Notes: generated by a model not told the origin, from the sequence alone. A stretch of 64,000 nucleotides of DNA from Lumnitzera littorea (GCA_024138015.1 JAMXBB010000004.1:111526077-111590076), one strand, 5' to 3'; counted from the stretch's first letter, positions 33,919 through 46,915 are shown. Translations and numbers: made by a program.

Positions 33919-35937
33919 TCAGCTGTCTCTATTACCATCAACATGTTCAGGAGATTCTCCATAATAAATTAAGTCTACGTCCACCTCCTCCTCAATTAGA
34001 GTTGCAAAAGGCACGGAAAGATTTTCAGACTGAAGCTTCTTGTCAATTTCATACTGACAGGTAAAATGATAGTTGACGATTAGAGCAAACCTGGATGTGG
34101 CAGTACCCTCCAAGTCAAGCTCCATTGTAATATCAGTCGTATCATCCTCTCTTTCATCCTATCAAAAGATAAAAAATGCGACAATCGAAATAACAAAGAA
34201 TAACCATAAAAATAGAACGGTAAAGGAGAATGCTGCCAATTATAGTAGCTCAAAAATGCAATAATGTTTATGTTGTCTGATGACTAATATAGAGGACCAC
34301 AAATACTTGCTTCGTGCCTTAGCCCCAGCACCATAAGATGACTTTGTAACATTTGGAAAAAAGTGTGGGACGTACAGCAACTGAAACAATAGCTATATAT
34401 TTTTGCATTATGTATCATATGCTAAACTTGCACATAAAATTGGAAAATTTTAGCAAAAACTGAATAATTTGTGAATCCTTCACTTTACTTGACAGGAGAT
34501 TAGTTTCAATTTCACTGGGGAAAAATAAATTAAAAGAGAGAGAGAGAGAGATCTTAGCGGCTGGCCCAATAAAAAGAGAGAGAGATCTCATTGCATTTTT
34601 TTTTAAATTACAGAAAAGGGATGAATCGACTTCTGTGATACAAAGAGAATGAAAATACATGCATAGTAATTCTACCATTAATTGCTTTGCAGAGACACAA
34701 AATTCAATAACATCATGAAGAACTTGACAAGGATACATGTTTACACCACCAGTTTCTACCTCTCTCTCATTCTTGTACACTCTAGACCCTTGGCTGATAT
34801 ACTCAAATCCACTTTTCCAACACAAGCATTCCGTCTTCTCCTATGTAAACTTGCCCCCTTCAGTATGTAACTTGAACAATTCCCCAAAATCTTCCTAAAG
34901 CATCTCATTGAAATAAAACTCAAAGTACATAAAAGTTCTGCTTGCATTTGGTTTGACTAGTTATTTGAATTTTGACTGTCTATAGTATTATTCACTAACT
35001 CTATTAGCATCCAAAATCTTGCCCCTAAATCCTTTTCTCTACAATGACATAACTCTTGAGATTCATCCTTGCTAAAATACCAAGTCTTGGAGCGAATATT
35101 TTCCAATTTTCATTCGCTCTTTAAATAATCATACATGAGATTACAACATCGATTGTGAATTCCATTCAAAATTCCAATATAGCATTCAACACTCCTATCT
35201 TCTTTTATTGAACACATTCCATTACGTATAATAACAGCAAAATGTGCAAATCTACCAATGCATTTAGTTCACTTCTCCGCCCAAAGAATTCATCTATCAC
35301 CAAAATGCAAAACTACCACTGGATTAGTTCCTTTCTACTTGATAACTAACAATCCTAATGTTACAAATGCCTACTTTGAACCAAAGAAATTCATTTAACA
35401 CTAGACAGCAAAACTACGACTACAATGACTCATTTTCACTTGAGATTAGAGATTCTAACATCACATACACTATCTTTGAACTAAAGAAATCATTTCAAAC
35501 TAAAATGTGAATGAATCATTACATAGCTTTGTTTTAACTCAAGAACTGACTATTCTAACATCAAATGTACCATCATTCAACACAAAAATATTGGGAAACT
35601 ACCACTATATTAGTTCCTTCAACTCTAAAATCAACACTTCAACAGCCAATTGAGCAACTCCACCAGTACATTAGTCCATTCCTACTTGAGAAATAACGAT
35701 TCTAACATCATGTATACCTTCCTTGAGATAATGGGGACATCATCCTCATCCTCATCCTCATCCTCCATTTCAGAACTTCTCTTATTATCTAAAACCAATG
35801 CCACAACCACAGAATTCATTATAAATCCTTCATTAATTTCAAAAACAAGAACGGAAAAACCACTTCATTTCATTGAAATAGCAAGAACCTGAATGCCAAG
35901 AACTGTGATCCAAGAAATCCTCGTTAAAATCATCATC
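33919..35937 (-). CDS. Acidic exons of unknown gene, joinable in phase to MOS1 exon 4
   Basis: Three intron-bounded frames are seen on the minus strand. Exon 5 (35889-35937) follows TTTTTTCCATAG and reads DDDFNEDFLDHSSWHS. Exon 6 (35718-35788) follows TGGTTTTAG and reads NKRSSEMEDEDEDEDDVPII, ending at SRK before GTATAC. Exon 7 (34158 down to a stop at 33919) follows TTTTGATAG and reads DEREDDTTDITMELDLEG onward, including IEEEVDVDLIYYGESPEHVDG. Phases agree (0, 1, 0), and exon 5 starts in the phase in which MOS1 exon 4 ends, so one transcript could encode about 292 residues. I do not recognise the acidic part. Extra exons between 35.94 and 36.92 kb cannot be excluded. Exon 7 may originally have continued into 33535-33700. 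Confidence 0.55.
35250..35720. repeat. Degenerate ~100-bp tandem repeats in an intron
   Basis: The phrase (A/G)ATYCTAA(C/T)RT recurs at 35351, 35451 and 35551, then at 35699. A companion phrase TTGAACCAAAGAAATTCAT-like recurs with the same spacing (about 35280, 35377, 35476, 35575). The last unit is longer and runs into the donor of exon 6. Confidence 0.7.
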
Positions 35938-36921
35938 CTATGGAAAAAACAAACAAGAACCAAGGAAAAAAAAACTCTTAAAACGCTAATTAGAGTATGC
36001 GAATACATACATGGAGAAAGCTAATGTGTATTTGCAAGAAGAAAGTGAAACTTATATCGTCAATATGATTGTGAGACTTACATCATCAATAAAATGAAAA
36101 AGTTGAGACTTTGGAAGCAATTAAAACTCCAAAGGGGGAGAAAAATAAATAGTGGATAATATATGGCTGAACGGAATGAACTGCAAAAACATGGCTTACA
36201 AACATATGGAAAAATGGTTGGCTGTTGTATCATTGCCCAATGCATACAAAAGGTAACTTTATTCTGGTTTAAGAAAAAATATGCAACACTAACAAGATTG
36301 CTAAAGACATCCTCCCAAAAAAAAATCTAAAACCCATAATGATGTGAAGAAGATAGAAAAGGTGACAACTTGCTCCAGTTAAATACATTTCCAACATGAT
36401 ACAATTGATAAAAATAATGACATTGATTTTAAGTCATGTTATAAAATATTTTCACATTAAGTTTCTGGGATTTAGTCTATATCCGATCCACAAGCTGCAT
36501 CTTTTCTGGCTGACAATCCCAGTCCTACTTATAAAGTGATGTAAAAGCAGAAAGAAATTCTCAGTGCAACATGCTGATACATCCGGCAAACAACGATTAA
36601 ATTCATATCATCATCTTCCAGATGAATAAACAAGCAAGCTGAAAAGTAGGCCAAAATTTCAGGTTGAAAAAGACTCAAATAAGAAAAAGCAATAATAGCA
36701 CATGTGGGTGTTTCTCTCCATCTAAGACGGATTTCCAGAATTGATATGCAACAGAAAAGTCAGAAGTTCTCCTCAAAATAATTTTACTCTTTCTCTTTAT
36801 TTAATACACATATTTTCAAAGTTGAAAAGCAACAATTAGGCAGAGCTCACCTAAAACGAATTTCTACTGGTTTCATAAAGTAGGTCCAACACAAGAACAT
36901 TTCCTAATCCAAAAATCATAC

Positions 36922-39900
36922 CAATCTTTCCGCACTCCCAGTTACTGAATTATCACAAGACGGCTCAGCAAAATGAGATAACTGTGAGCTGCCAGGTCTT
37001 GTCTCCGCACTGCAAGGGCGCAATGATGCTAGAGATGTCTGACTAGATGAGAGTGCCCCTGAAGCAGAGGAAGGCCTAGAGTTTGAACCCCAGGCATTAG
37101 GAGCAGTATCAAGAGCTTGATCACTACCAGCTGTTGATGGTCGAGTGCCACTTTCACCAAATGATGGACAAGCACTAAGGTGACTTGGGGAATTGGCACT
37201 ACCATCAGCAATAGGGGATACTGTTGAGGAAGCCCATGCATTTGATGCTGAAGATGACTTACTTCCCCAACTAAGGGTACCCCTATAGGAGGTGAGGAAC
37301 AGCAATGAGTCAACTTGCGCTTTTACTGAAATATTTATAGATACCAACATGTTTAAATCTACCAAGAAATTCAGTAGAGATATTGTATGCTCACTTAGGC
37401 ACAATTTCCACATTTGGATCCAAACCGTGATTCTCCAACCTTAAACAATAAAGAAGACAAAAAGTTAAGCCATGCGAAAGCACTGGGGCAAATGGAAGAG
37501 GAGAAGGGGTTGGAAATAAGATACTTCTGGCCGGGTAAATTTATAGGCTTTGGTACAGCAACTTTTCCTAACACAGTGATGCCACTCCTTCTTGCAGAAG
37601 CCCATCTGAAGCAGACAAGCAAACACACTTGTTATTTCCCAGAAATTTTAAGCCAAAAGCGAATTCAAAGCAATACCATTCAGATTATAACCGCTGAGAT
37701 TATTAAGGATATTAATTAATGAGAGGCCACCATAATAATATGTGAGATGTCTCTAAATTACTTAAATTCAGGAGAACTCTTTAATAAGAACTTGCAAAGG
37801 ATCAAAGAACAAACAAAATCTTATGAAAACGAGTTGTCTGACAATCCAGGTTTTATACCATTTCTCAGTCTGAGACACCCTAAAAAAAGGAACTTAAGGC
37901 CTCATTTGGTTTATTAACAGGAATTCACCGTGCAAAACCCAAGTCGCTAATATTTATAATGAGATCTTAGTCATATCATAGGGTTAATGACCAGAAAAAT
38001 ATGAGCCCATATTCCCAATTCCTTAATATTCGAATAGCTTTTGGGGGAGTCATTAGGATTTCAAGAAAAAGGAGGTCAGAGTCTCATATTTTTCGGTCAT
38101 CAATCTTGTAACATAATCAAATGCTGACTAAAAATATTAGTAAAATGAATTTGATGAAAACCTATTCCTTGAACCAAGCAAATAAATGCATAATGCAAGG
38201 ATGTTCTGATCCCCTCTTGAAACTTCCATTTGAGGTATCTACACTTACTACTACTAGCAGCTAAAGCATTTGACCTACAAGAGTCTGAGCAATTAAGATT
38301 TAGCATAAACCCAACCTTTGAAGTGAGACGACACAAAATGCCCCAGTCTACTTCTAATCTCCCTTCCCTCCAGACACCATCATTGTCACTCCAGGCAGAC
38401 AACAAAAACCCCCTCTTCCTTTCACTTACTCAAGACAAGAATAGGTTTTGGCCCATCCTCCAGAGCCAGCCACAGTGAGGAGCAGGATTTTCTTGTTGCT
38501 GCATAAAATCTTACCTTCCCAGTTGCTTATAGACCACTATGAAATACCAGGGTATAAGCACCTATACTAAAATTAGGTACACAAGGCTGTTTTCTGACCC
38601 AAAAAGAGGTTGCCAAACGTTATAACAAGCATAACATCTCCTGTTTAAAATTCACCTGATAATATCTGCAATTTTGATCTTCTGCCAGCCCAAATAATAA
38701 AAGGACAACCAGAAACATTAACTTATTATTCCAGGAGAGTTTGAGATATACAGAGGAATTGTTTTGGATGAAATGTCAGATCATGTACAGTGAAACTGTG
38801 TTTGGACATGTAAATGAAATCTCTAGACCCTTAATTTTTCACATCATTCACCTCAACAACATGACTAACTATACTGTAGCAGGAATTCTAGTAATTTTTA
38901 TTTGGATGAGCAATATCAACGTAACTCAATTCTTATGCAATAGATTATTTATAAATGATTCCCTTTAACGCTTTATTCTCAAGCCAATGCCCTTGGAATT
39001 AAAAATTTTACACACTACTCTAACAACCCATGGCTATCAAGAACTTTCTGGATAAATATGGCCATCAAAAATTTCCTTTGTAAAAAAATAATGATAAAAG
39101 AAATAAAAACTCCTTATAAAACATTTGAATTTAATCTCTTCCAATGTGCATAGTAAATGGAAAATCTAATTTCACTTTACCCAATAATCAGGGAATTCCT
39201 GCATGCCATTTCTTTATTTGACATCAATGAAATATTTCCATGCAGATACCACCAATATACTTTTTCAACAAGCATTGATTCACCAACATGGTAAAACAAA
39301 CTGAGATACACTAGAAAATTGACAATGATAGATAGAAGAATTAGAGACTACAAGAAAGAAGGAAGAAAAAGAAAGAGAGAGAAAGCTTGTTACTAAGTTG
39401 TCTTCCCTCCTAATACTCAGAAAGAGTGAACAACGATAATTTTTAAGTAAATTAAGATTTTTTTAAAAATATATATACAACAGTGGGAATCAGCCTTATG
39501 TCAGTTGGCTATCAAGGGATACATGAACTACAAGGCCCATATACTATGGGAGCATATAGCACTAAGATCCTGGTGGGACTTGAACCCAGAACCTTAGTGG
39601 ATTTCTACCCAAAAACTTAGATATGAAAGGCTGGAATTCCCTCCATCTGTCTTAGCATGAACCATGTAAGATCACAATACATGTAGCCAGTCACTGTCAT
39701 TGTCAATTCATCCTCCCCATAAATTCAGTATTTAGAATTCTTTAGCTTGCTCAGAAGGAAGACCCTTTCATAGGATAGAGCAGATATTTCTATTGTCGAT
39801 TGGTCATTCTCCTCTATGTTTCTTTTGGTCATTCATTCTCCTACATGTTCTCTGCATGGAATTGTATTTCTTGTCCTTTGATCTGCAAAGAATTTTTCTG

Positions 39901-40028
39901 GTTTCGTTTTGCCTAACTTTTTTGTTGTGCTTACTTCAAACGTTCATGATCCAAGAAATTACTTTCATCACCTGATAAGAGTGCAAAATAACATACCTTC
40001 GATCTCCGGGCAATGTGCTTGATGCCAT
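36922..40028 (-). CDS. MOS1: MOS1-like protein, N-terminal BAT2_N exons 1-4 (partial)
   Basis: Coding exons are 39997-40028, 37525-37605, 37395-37439 and 36922-37282 (519 nt, 173 codons, no stop), all with GT/AG borders and matching phases. The spliced protein starts MASSTLPGDRRWASARRSG, continues TVLGKVAVPKPINLP, then LENHGLDPNVEIVPKGTLSW and a Ser/Pro-rich stretch (NSRPSSASGALSSSQ, ETRPGSSQLSHFAEP). This matches, from recalled family sequence, the N-terminus of Arabidopsis MOS1, a large nuclear regulator needed for expression of the immune receptor gene SNC1, with a BAT2_N domain. The family is about 1400 residues long, but only its first ~170 are here and no later MOS1 exon was found down to 32.8 kb. 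The start was chosen because the ATG gives the family MxSS...GDRRW opening after a 45-nt leader in the same exon. Exon 4 can end before GTATGA at 36921. Confidence 0.85.
39470..39640 (-). mobile_element. Possible tRNA-derived SINE in intron 1
   Basis: The minus strand contains GGGTTCAAGTCCCACC (near 39571-39586), a good pol III B box. It is followed by ~90 bp and a TATATATATTTTT tail. A clear A box was not found. Confidence 0.38.
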
Positions 40029-40073
40029 GATTCATATGTCGTTCAATGGTCATCCAAACAAACTCAATGGAAC
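40029..40073 (-). other. MOS1-like 5' leader in second (first coding) exon
   Basis: The acceptor TTGCTTCTCCACAG ends at 40074, so this exon begins at 40073 and carries 45 nt of leader before the start codon at 40028. Confidence 0.6.
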
Positions 40074-40419
40074 CTGTGGAGAAGCAAATAAAAGCAGTTC
40101 CACAAGTAAGAAAATAAATACACTTCAAAAGCATTAATTTCTATTAGGAAACAAATGTTAATAGCAGCCAACCATACATAATTTCAAGACCACAAACCTC
40201 TTCTCACTATTCATATTGCAAAATGTTCTACACTTGAAGCATACAGACATCTAAAAACATTCATTACATTAAAAAACATGAGAAGAAAGTTGGCAAAATG
40301 AAATGAACAAGACAGATGGAACAAAAAGCTCAAAAGTTTTTTGAGTGCACCCAGGAACTCCATTAGCAACAAGAAAATACCATTTTCTTCAAAAGAATAA
40401 ACACTCTATAAAATTCCTT

Positions 40420-40640
40420 AAGGGGTTGACCTACTATTTGAGGCCTAAGACACTCTCATGACAACTTACACAACGTCTTGGGTTCAACTCACACCAAGTA
40501 CACTTCCTCGACCACCAACATTGTGTAAGCCATATGGAACCGATGCATGGCTATTACCGAGTGGTTCATATATCCAAGGTAATCTGTCATATAAATGTCG
40601 TGTCCCTCCATTACCCAAAAAACAAAAGAAAGAAAAAGAA
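40420..40640 (+). mobile_element. Possible SINE in the 5' intron
   Basis: The plus strand has a B-box-like GGGTTCAACTC near 40481, typical SINE body composition, and an A-rich tail (CAAAAGAAAGAAAAAGAAAAAC). The A box is weak. Confidence 0.35.
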
Positions 40641-41941
40641 AAACTCTATAAATTCTTTTAGGATTATTTTTATTTTTATTTTTCTATTTGGGGCTAGTCT
40701 TTTGAGAAACCATATCCTAGATAATTACTTTCAAGAATTGTTTTAAGAAGAAATTCTGAATATGAGGGCATCAAGGTTGTTTTTTCCCTAAGTACAGCAG
40801 AATGAGAAATTTAATTAATGCATTACCTCACATGGTAAACGTTTGACCCACAATCTATAAACAGCATCCAGTGTTCAATTTTCTCCTAGTCACTTGGTGT
40901 AAATTAAGCAATTTTTCTAGGCAATATAGAAAGACAAGTTTTATAATGTAAAACTACCAAGACACCGTTTGCCATCTACTCTAAAATTACCTTTCACACA
41001 TAATGACAACCAACCAGGCAGTTTAATTCCAAGTAACAATCTTGTGAACTAGCCCAGAGAAGGCCACCACAGATACTCGGTCAATATCCTGGCTCGCTAA
41101 TTTGAACACCTTCTTATCACGAAAATTTTCTTTCGCAGTAATATCTAGAACAGTTTCAGTACAACACTAACTATTCTAACTCCTCGACCATCTTCCACAA
41201 AGAATTTCATCCAAAACCATCTTCAGGGGAAAAAAAAATTACAGCACACTCACTCCGGACTGGACAATATGGTGCACTCATCCACGTTTTTCACCTTAAA
41301 ACTTTCTTTTTTTGGTAAATATTTCATCTCTAAGCTGATTTATCACTGGCAACCGTCACCCACCACACAAACCCATCATTCCTTCAGAACCACAAGGGAT
41401 AAACAAAAACTCTCTCATAAACCTTTAAGCTGTTCAAAGGACAAAAATAGTCTCCTACACACCAAAGACGTCACAAAACCTAATCTCTAGACCAGTGAAG
41501 GCACTCTTAGCTCAATTAATAAAGACTTCAACAGATTAACTGCTATTTCAATACTTTAAACACTACTCACTCTTACTCTTACTCTGACTAGTTTGTAACA
41601 GCTCCATAGGAGACTGCTGGGAAACCGAACACACCATGCGCATTTCACATCGATCAAAAACCCATCCTTCACACGCCAAATGAAATGATCGTTCTCAAAA
41701 ACCAAATGAGATACGCTAACCTATCATTCCTGCTACAAACAAACCCTAACAGACCAATCTTTGCATGAAAAGGTTCAACTTCACCAAAGATAACTTCACA
41801 CAAGTAACATAAAACAAAGATAATAACACGCTTTCTTCATATCAAAGTAAACAATTTTTTCTAAGCTTGTTATCATGGCAACAATTATATCGCTATTCCA
41901 GGGCAAATCGAATCAAAACAAGAAGATAAAAAATACATCAC

Positions 41942-42180
41942 TCGCCTCGGAGGAGAACGAACTCGATATGACTACTCTGCGAACCCTAGAAAGAAGCGGA
42001 AAAGGAAAGAAAGAGGTGGTGGGTTGAGGAGAGAGAAAAGGGGCAAAAACGATCGATCGTATTGGAAGATCATGTGGCCGATGTGAAAGTGAAGAGATTT
42101 GAGTATTTACAGAGAGATTGGGGGTTGCAGATCAGAGGAGGAAGAAGAAAAGAGGGGAATAGAAGACACAAGCTGAAAAA
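41942..42180 (-). other. MOS1-like non-coding first exon and promoter-proximal region
   Basis: The minus strand is pyrimidine-rich (CTCTCTCCTCAACCC, TTTCTTTCC) with CTAGGGTTCGCAGAG near the end, typical of a plant 5' untranslated exon. A donor GTGATG follows at 41941. The transcription start was not determined. An intron of ~1.9 kb would then lead to the exon at 40073. Confidence 0.5.
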
Positions 42181-42183
42181 TGT

Positions 42184-43810
42184 AAAAACGAAGAGAGTTC
42201 GAAAATGATAGAATTTGATTTGCCCCTTCTCATTCATGCCCAGCCACAGCAGCGTTTCTTCTTTTTATTTTTCTCAATAAAAGTGGCATAACAAATTATC
42301 CAGAATTTTATCCAAAGTTTTTTTTTTTTTCACCCCTCCCTTTCATAAATCATAATTACATACGTTCTCGGCGAATAATATCCCCAACTTTTTTCAATCT
42401 AAAAATTGTTTACATTATTAGATGATATTTAACATTTAAATACATTTAACGTGTTATTAAGAGTTCGTTTATATTTTATACAAGACCAATTTCGTTCTTC
42501 GTCTAATTTTTGATATAATATTTGTTAAATCTAAACCATTGAATTAAATGTATTTTCAACCGTTTAAATTTAATAGATATTAAATCTATAGTATTATAGA
42601 AAGCAAAATCGATTATGTAAAAATAAAATATGAAATCGTATAAATTCTTGTGATTAAGTTATAATATAAATCTTCCCAACTCGTCCAAACAACCACAATT
42701 GTTATTTAGAAAGATCAATCAGAATCTACATTTTACCATAGAATAATACCAATTGGACCTCGTATGGTGAGGGTGAGTATGTTTATTATATCTCAAATGA
42801 TTAAAGAATTATGGAGAGAAATAATAGTGGCTTATAAAGTTAAACTAGTGGACACTAATTATAAAGTTTTTGGCTAAGTCATTAGAACATGTAATAATAA
42901 GTATTAATTGGAGCATTAACTATCATTCGATTGGACAATTATTGGAGTCTATACCATCAAGATCCCAAAGGGGAAAGCTAGAAAACTTGTGTCAATTGAA
43001 ATCTACAATTATAAAGCAGTCTGGAGGATGAGGAATGTCACTAATATTTTTTATAGGCTTCTAAGATGGCAGGGCCTCTATAGGATAGAGGGTTAACAAG
43101 AATGAATTGAGTCACACTCTAAAAAATGAAAAGATAAGGTGTAATTTATAAAACTAAGTAAACATCAAATCGACATTATCTAAGTTTTTATACCTTGTAA
43201 TTTCTTTGCTATAAAGGTATGGGAGATGTACTTAACTTATAGGGTATGGTTAATGAATATACTCAAAATTACTATACATGTATGCATATAAATAATATTT
43301 CAATAAGATATATGACTTAAAGCTTTAGGTAAATACTCATAAGGTAGCTAAACAAATCCTGCATCTTTAAGTTAGGTTTTTTTCCCACCAAAACTCATTA
43401 TGCCTACATTTATCGTAATATAAATGTAATAGGAAAAAAAAAAGATGAAACGCATTTAAACTGTATAAACCAAATTAATCAATCCATTGAACACCTTACC
43501 CGCATCAATTATAACACAAAAAATTCTGATATTCGTGTAATTTACTCGTGATTATCGGATTTGATTCGAACTTTGCCATAAGAAACGAATCAAAACCATA
43601 AGGAAGATTTATCATTCCATACTTAACATGGTAATTCAATTTGATCTTTATAGGGAACTCAAAAGCATAATCAAAACCATAACTAGGCATCTCATTTACT
43701 TTCTTAGACAAATAACTGTAGCCTTAACGTACGATCTTAACGTACGATCTTACATATAAGCATCGTGAAATCTAATGAAGCACCTTATTTTTACTATAGA
43801 TCATGTTGAT
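42184..43810. repeat. Right copy of the duplicated upstream segment (partner 1-1440)
   Basis: It starts immediately upstream of the MOS1-like first exon and matches 1-1440. It differs by an extra ~390 bp at 42318-42710 and lacks the partner's 311-680 insertion. Blocks such as GTAGCTAAACAAATC and ACTTAAAGCTTT(G/A)GGTAAATA are shared. Confidence 0.8.
42318..42710. mobile_element. Insertion present only in the right duplicate, MITE-like
   Basis: The left duplicate reads directly from TTTTATCCAAG to TTCCACCAGAATCTAC, so this AT-rich stretch is a gain or the partner's loss. It begins with a poly-T run and contains no frame. Terminal repeats are not convincing. Confidence 0.35.
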
Positions 43811-44184
43811 TACACATCACTACCATAGATCCACGCTTATATACATGTTCAACATAAATTCATGCAAAGGGATCTAAAAGTTTTCGTTCTTTGATGGAAT
43901 AATCACAAAAATCATCAAAATATCAAGGTTATACCTAATTTCTATGATTAATTAGGATGAAGTTGAATCATCATCACCTTAAGCAATCGAATTAAAGATT
44001 AGCAATGGTTATTTTTCATAATAAAGAGGGAGGAAAGTGTAGCTCATGGGTTGCTTGTGATCCTCCTGTGCTCCTTTGATCCATAAGTAGCTGTAGGTGA
44101 TGGTTTCCTCTTCAATTCTTGGTAGCTAAGGTGTTCACAATTGATTTTGTGCAAATGTGTTCCATAAGCTCCAAAAGTTAATAA
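43811..44184. other. Unassigned intergenic DNA
   Basis: Nothing recognised. It ends with AATAA (44180-44184), the target duplication of LTR-A copy 4. Confidence 0.4.
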
Positions 44185-45779
44185 TGTCACGCCTCAAAGC
44201 GATAAAATCGTAACAATCCCACCATATAAACCATTATATGATAGAAACTAACATTACAGCTGTTATTTTAGACCTAATTTACACAACAATTCATAAATTA
44301 AACATGATAATTACCTACGAAAATATAAAATATTACTTATTAAGATTTAAATTATCCAAGTAATGTTTATAAGATTTAGGAACCTAATCTTTCTTTACTT
44401 AAGAAATACATAAATTGATATTAAAATATTTAAAGTTAAAACTCAAACTTCCACAATTCTATATCCTTACTCCTTGGAATCTAACAATTGCTAGCTGCAA
44501 GCTAATTATAAACCACTTTCTAGTTAACTCTTGCAACAACATCTATAGAGATGTGAATAACCAACCACTCAGTAAGTTGGGACAGAAACTTAAAGTTATA
44601 AATCAAACGCAAATAGAGTTATAAACCAAATTAGTTAAATGTAATGCATATACAAGTAAATGCCATTGCACAACATTATCTGATCAATCGTGAGATTAGA
44701 GAAATTACACCTATTCTAATCCGAATTGAGGAGTTTAGCGTACATTTCAATAATTTACAACCAAACCCAAGCTTATACAATTGAGACACTGCTCTTCTCG
44801 TAACTATGTTTAAACCATTGATTTCACTCTTACTGCAACCTTCTCTATCATTTAGTTTTACTAAGGATGAAGAAAAGACCAATTATTCTATTCAACACTA
44901 TCCTTTTTGAACATATTAGTATTCGGCCGGAGAACCCCAAATATTTCCCTTAATGGGTTATTATGCAGATCTGTTTTAGACTTACAAGCATATATTTAGT
45001 TAAGTCCAGTTTAAGATGTTCAATCATTTCACATAAATCACACAATGACAATTTAGAACATTAAACTAAACTAACACAATCAAACCTAGAAACATTGACA
45101 TAGTTAATTGTCTAACAAATACAATCAAGTATAATCTTAAACCTTCGAATACTATAAAATAATACTCTAAAATACAGTAATTATCGAGCCCTATTTCGGT
45201 TTCCTTAATTTAACTTATATCAAACTCAGCTCACTTAATATAAGTTACTTGACATTAAACTAAGAAAAAAATTTAAAAAATTAAAGTTGCCAACTAGTTC
45301 AACTAATAAAAAAATAAAATTAACTCTAATCTGACTACTAGTTTACGAATGTTCTAAAAAATTAAATTAAAAAAATCAGGTTCGGAGACTAACCTATTAA
45401 GACTAAGTTACCATATAAAAACTAAAAAAAAAATTGATGGGCTTTATTTTTATAATTTTCTAAAAAATACTTAAACATATAAAAGATAACTAAAGTGATT
45501 TTTTTATTACGAATTTCTAAGAAAAAGGGAAAAAAATTATTTTTTACATGATTGCCTCGAAGGTACTTTCGTATCCGATAATCAAGATCAAATCGGCCAT
45601 AGTTCTCTTTTTATAAAAAGTTTAGTTGGTGGATTCTTTTTATTTCAAAAACCAAACCAAGTTTATGTTTATTAACAATTTATTATTTTTTAAAAAAAAC
45701 TAAGAAATCTAATTTTCCCGAGTTAAAAAAAAAAACCTAAGCTAACTAAATCTTTTTAAAAGGCCCGATTAAGATTTTT

Positions 45780-46030
45780 ATTTTTTAAAAACATTACGTG
45801 TCAAAAAATATTTTTTCTAAATCTTAACTATAAGATACGTTAAATATACGATTAGATATGTATCTTCGTATGTATTTTTCCCAAATCTTAACTACTAGAT
45901 ACGTATCTTTTCTAAATCTTAACCGTTTTCTAAATCTTAATCGCAAGATACGTATTTCAACCACATGATTCGCATACGTATCTCAACCGCATGATACATA
46001 TCTCAACTGCAATATATGTATATATATTTT
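45780..46030. repeat. Short tandem repeats with GATACGTAT core
   Basis: The phrases TTTTCTAAATCTTAAC and GATACGTATCT-CAACCGCATG recur about every 20-40 bp in the solo LTR-B. The matching region at 11.3-11.6 kb lacks them. Confidence 0.7.
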
Positions 46031-46733
46031 TAAAAAAGCACGATTTTATTAAAAAAATACAATTTAACTAAATTTATGGAAAATTGAAATTGTCTAGAAA
46101 AATACGTAATAAAATAAATAATAAATTATAAAAACCTGCACTTGAACAAAAATAGATTAGTAAAAAAAAATAAAACTAACTAATAAAATAAAAATAATAA
46201 TAATTTTTTTTTACCTAAACCGTTCAAGTCGCGTGCGATCCTCGTGTTATGCCCATCGATGTGTCATGCTTATGTTGTTCTTTAGTTAATGGTGGCAATG
46301 TATGCTTCAGGCCATCACAAGTACTGTTAGTATGTGTATATGAATTGGAATCAAGCGTACGTACAGATTGTCGAGGTGTATAGCTTGCAGTGTAGATTGA
46401 TCAAAGGATTATGAAAGGATTATGATTTATGTTCAGTCAAGTTATAGCGCATTTGTTCAACTTGCGTAGGACGTTGGCGATGGATTGTTGTGTTGGCTTG
46501 TATAGGACGTGGATTGGGATTGGCTACTGGAGTGGATGACGTGGAATTGTCATACAATATGTGTTGGGGAATATTGTGGTTCATTGGCTTCTGTGAATGT
46601 ACGCGTTAGGGGCTCGCTGAAAATTGGTGTTTCTTCAAATTGAATTAGATTTTGGCTAGCGTAGAGTTATGTGGAGCTTCGTTGGTTTGAAATTGGATGG
46701 TCGTAGCTTGGATTTTGGTTGCATTGGGGCATG

Positions 46734-46915
46734 GACTTCAATTGTGGACTTCGGAATCTTTGTTGAAATTAGACGTTGGTCTTTGATCATAGACTTTGAA
46801 ATCTTAGCTGATGTTAGTCTTCAATTGTAGACTTCGAAGTTTTCATTGAAATTGGTCTTTGATTGTGGGCATGGAATTTCTGTTGAAATTGGTTTTTGAT
46901 TGTCGGCATGGATCT
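46734..46915. repeat. ~40-bp degenerate tandem repeats
   Basis: About five units share (T/A)CTT(T/C)(A/G)ATTGTGGAC-like and GTTGAAATTGG phrases. Confidence 0.75.

Noticed and set aside
34415..34825. 136-codon minus-strand frame in the intron between exons 6 and 7
   Set aside because: No splice-site support at its ends and no family resemblance; the composition resembles intron sequence and includes GA microsatellite antisense.
37029..37313. 94-codon minus-strand frame overlapping MOS1 exon 4
   Set aside because: It is an alternative frame of exon 4; the frame giving the MOS1 Ser/Pro-rich sequence is the one with correct splice phases.
39997..40134. Upstream reading of the MOS1 first coding exon in another frame (TIERHMNHGIKHIARRSK)
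   Set aside because: Joining that frame to exon 2 gives a nonsense continuation; only the ATG at 40028 yields GDRRWASARRSG in phase.
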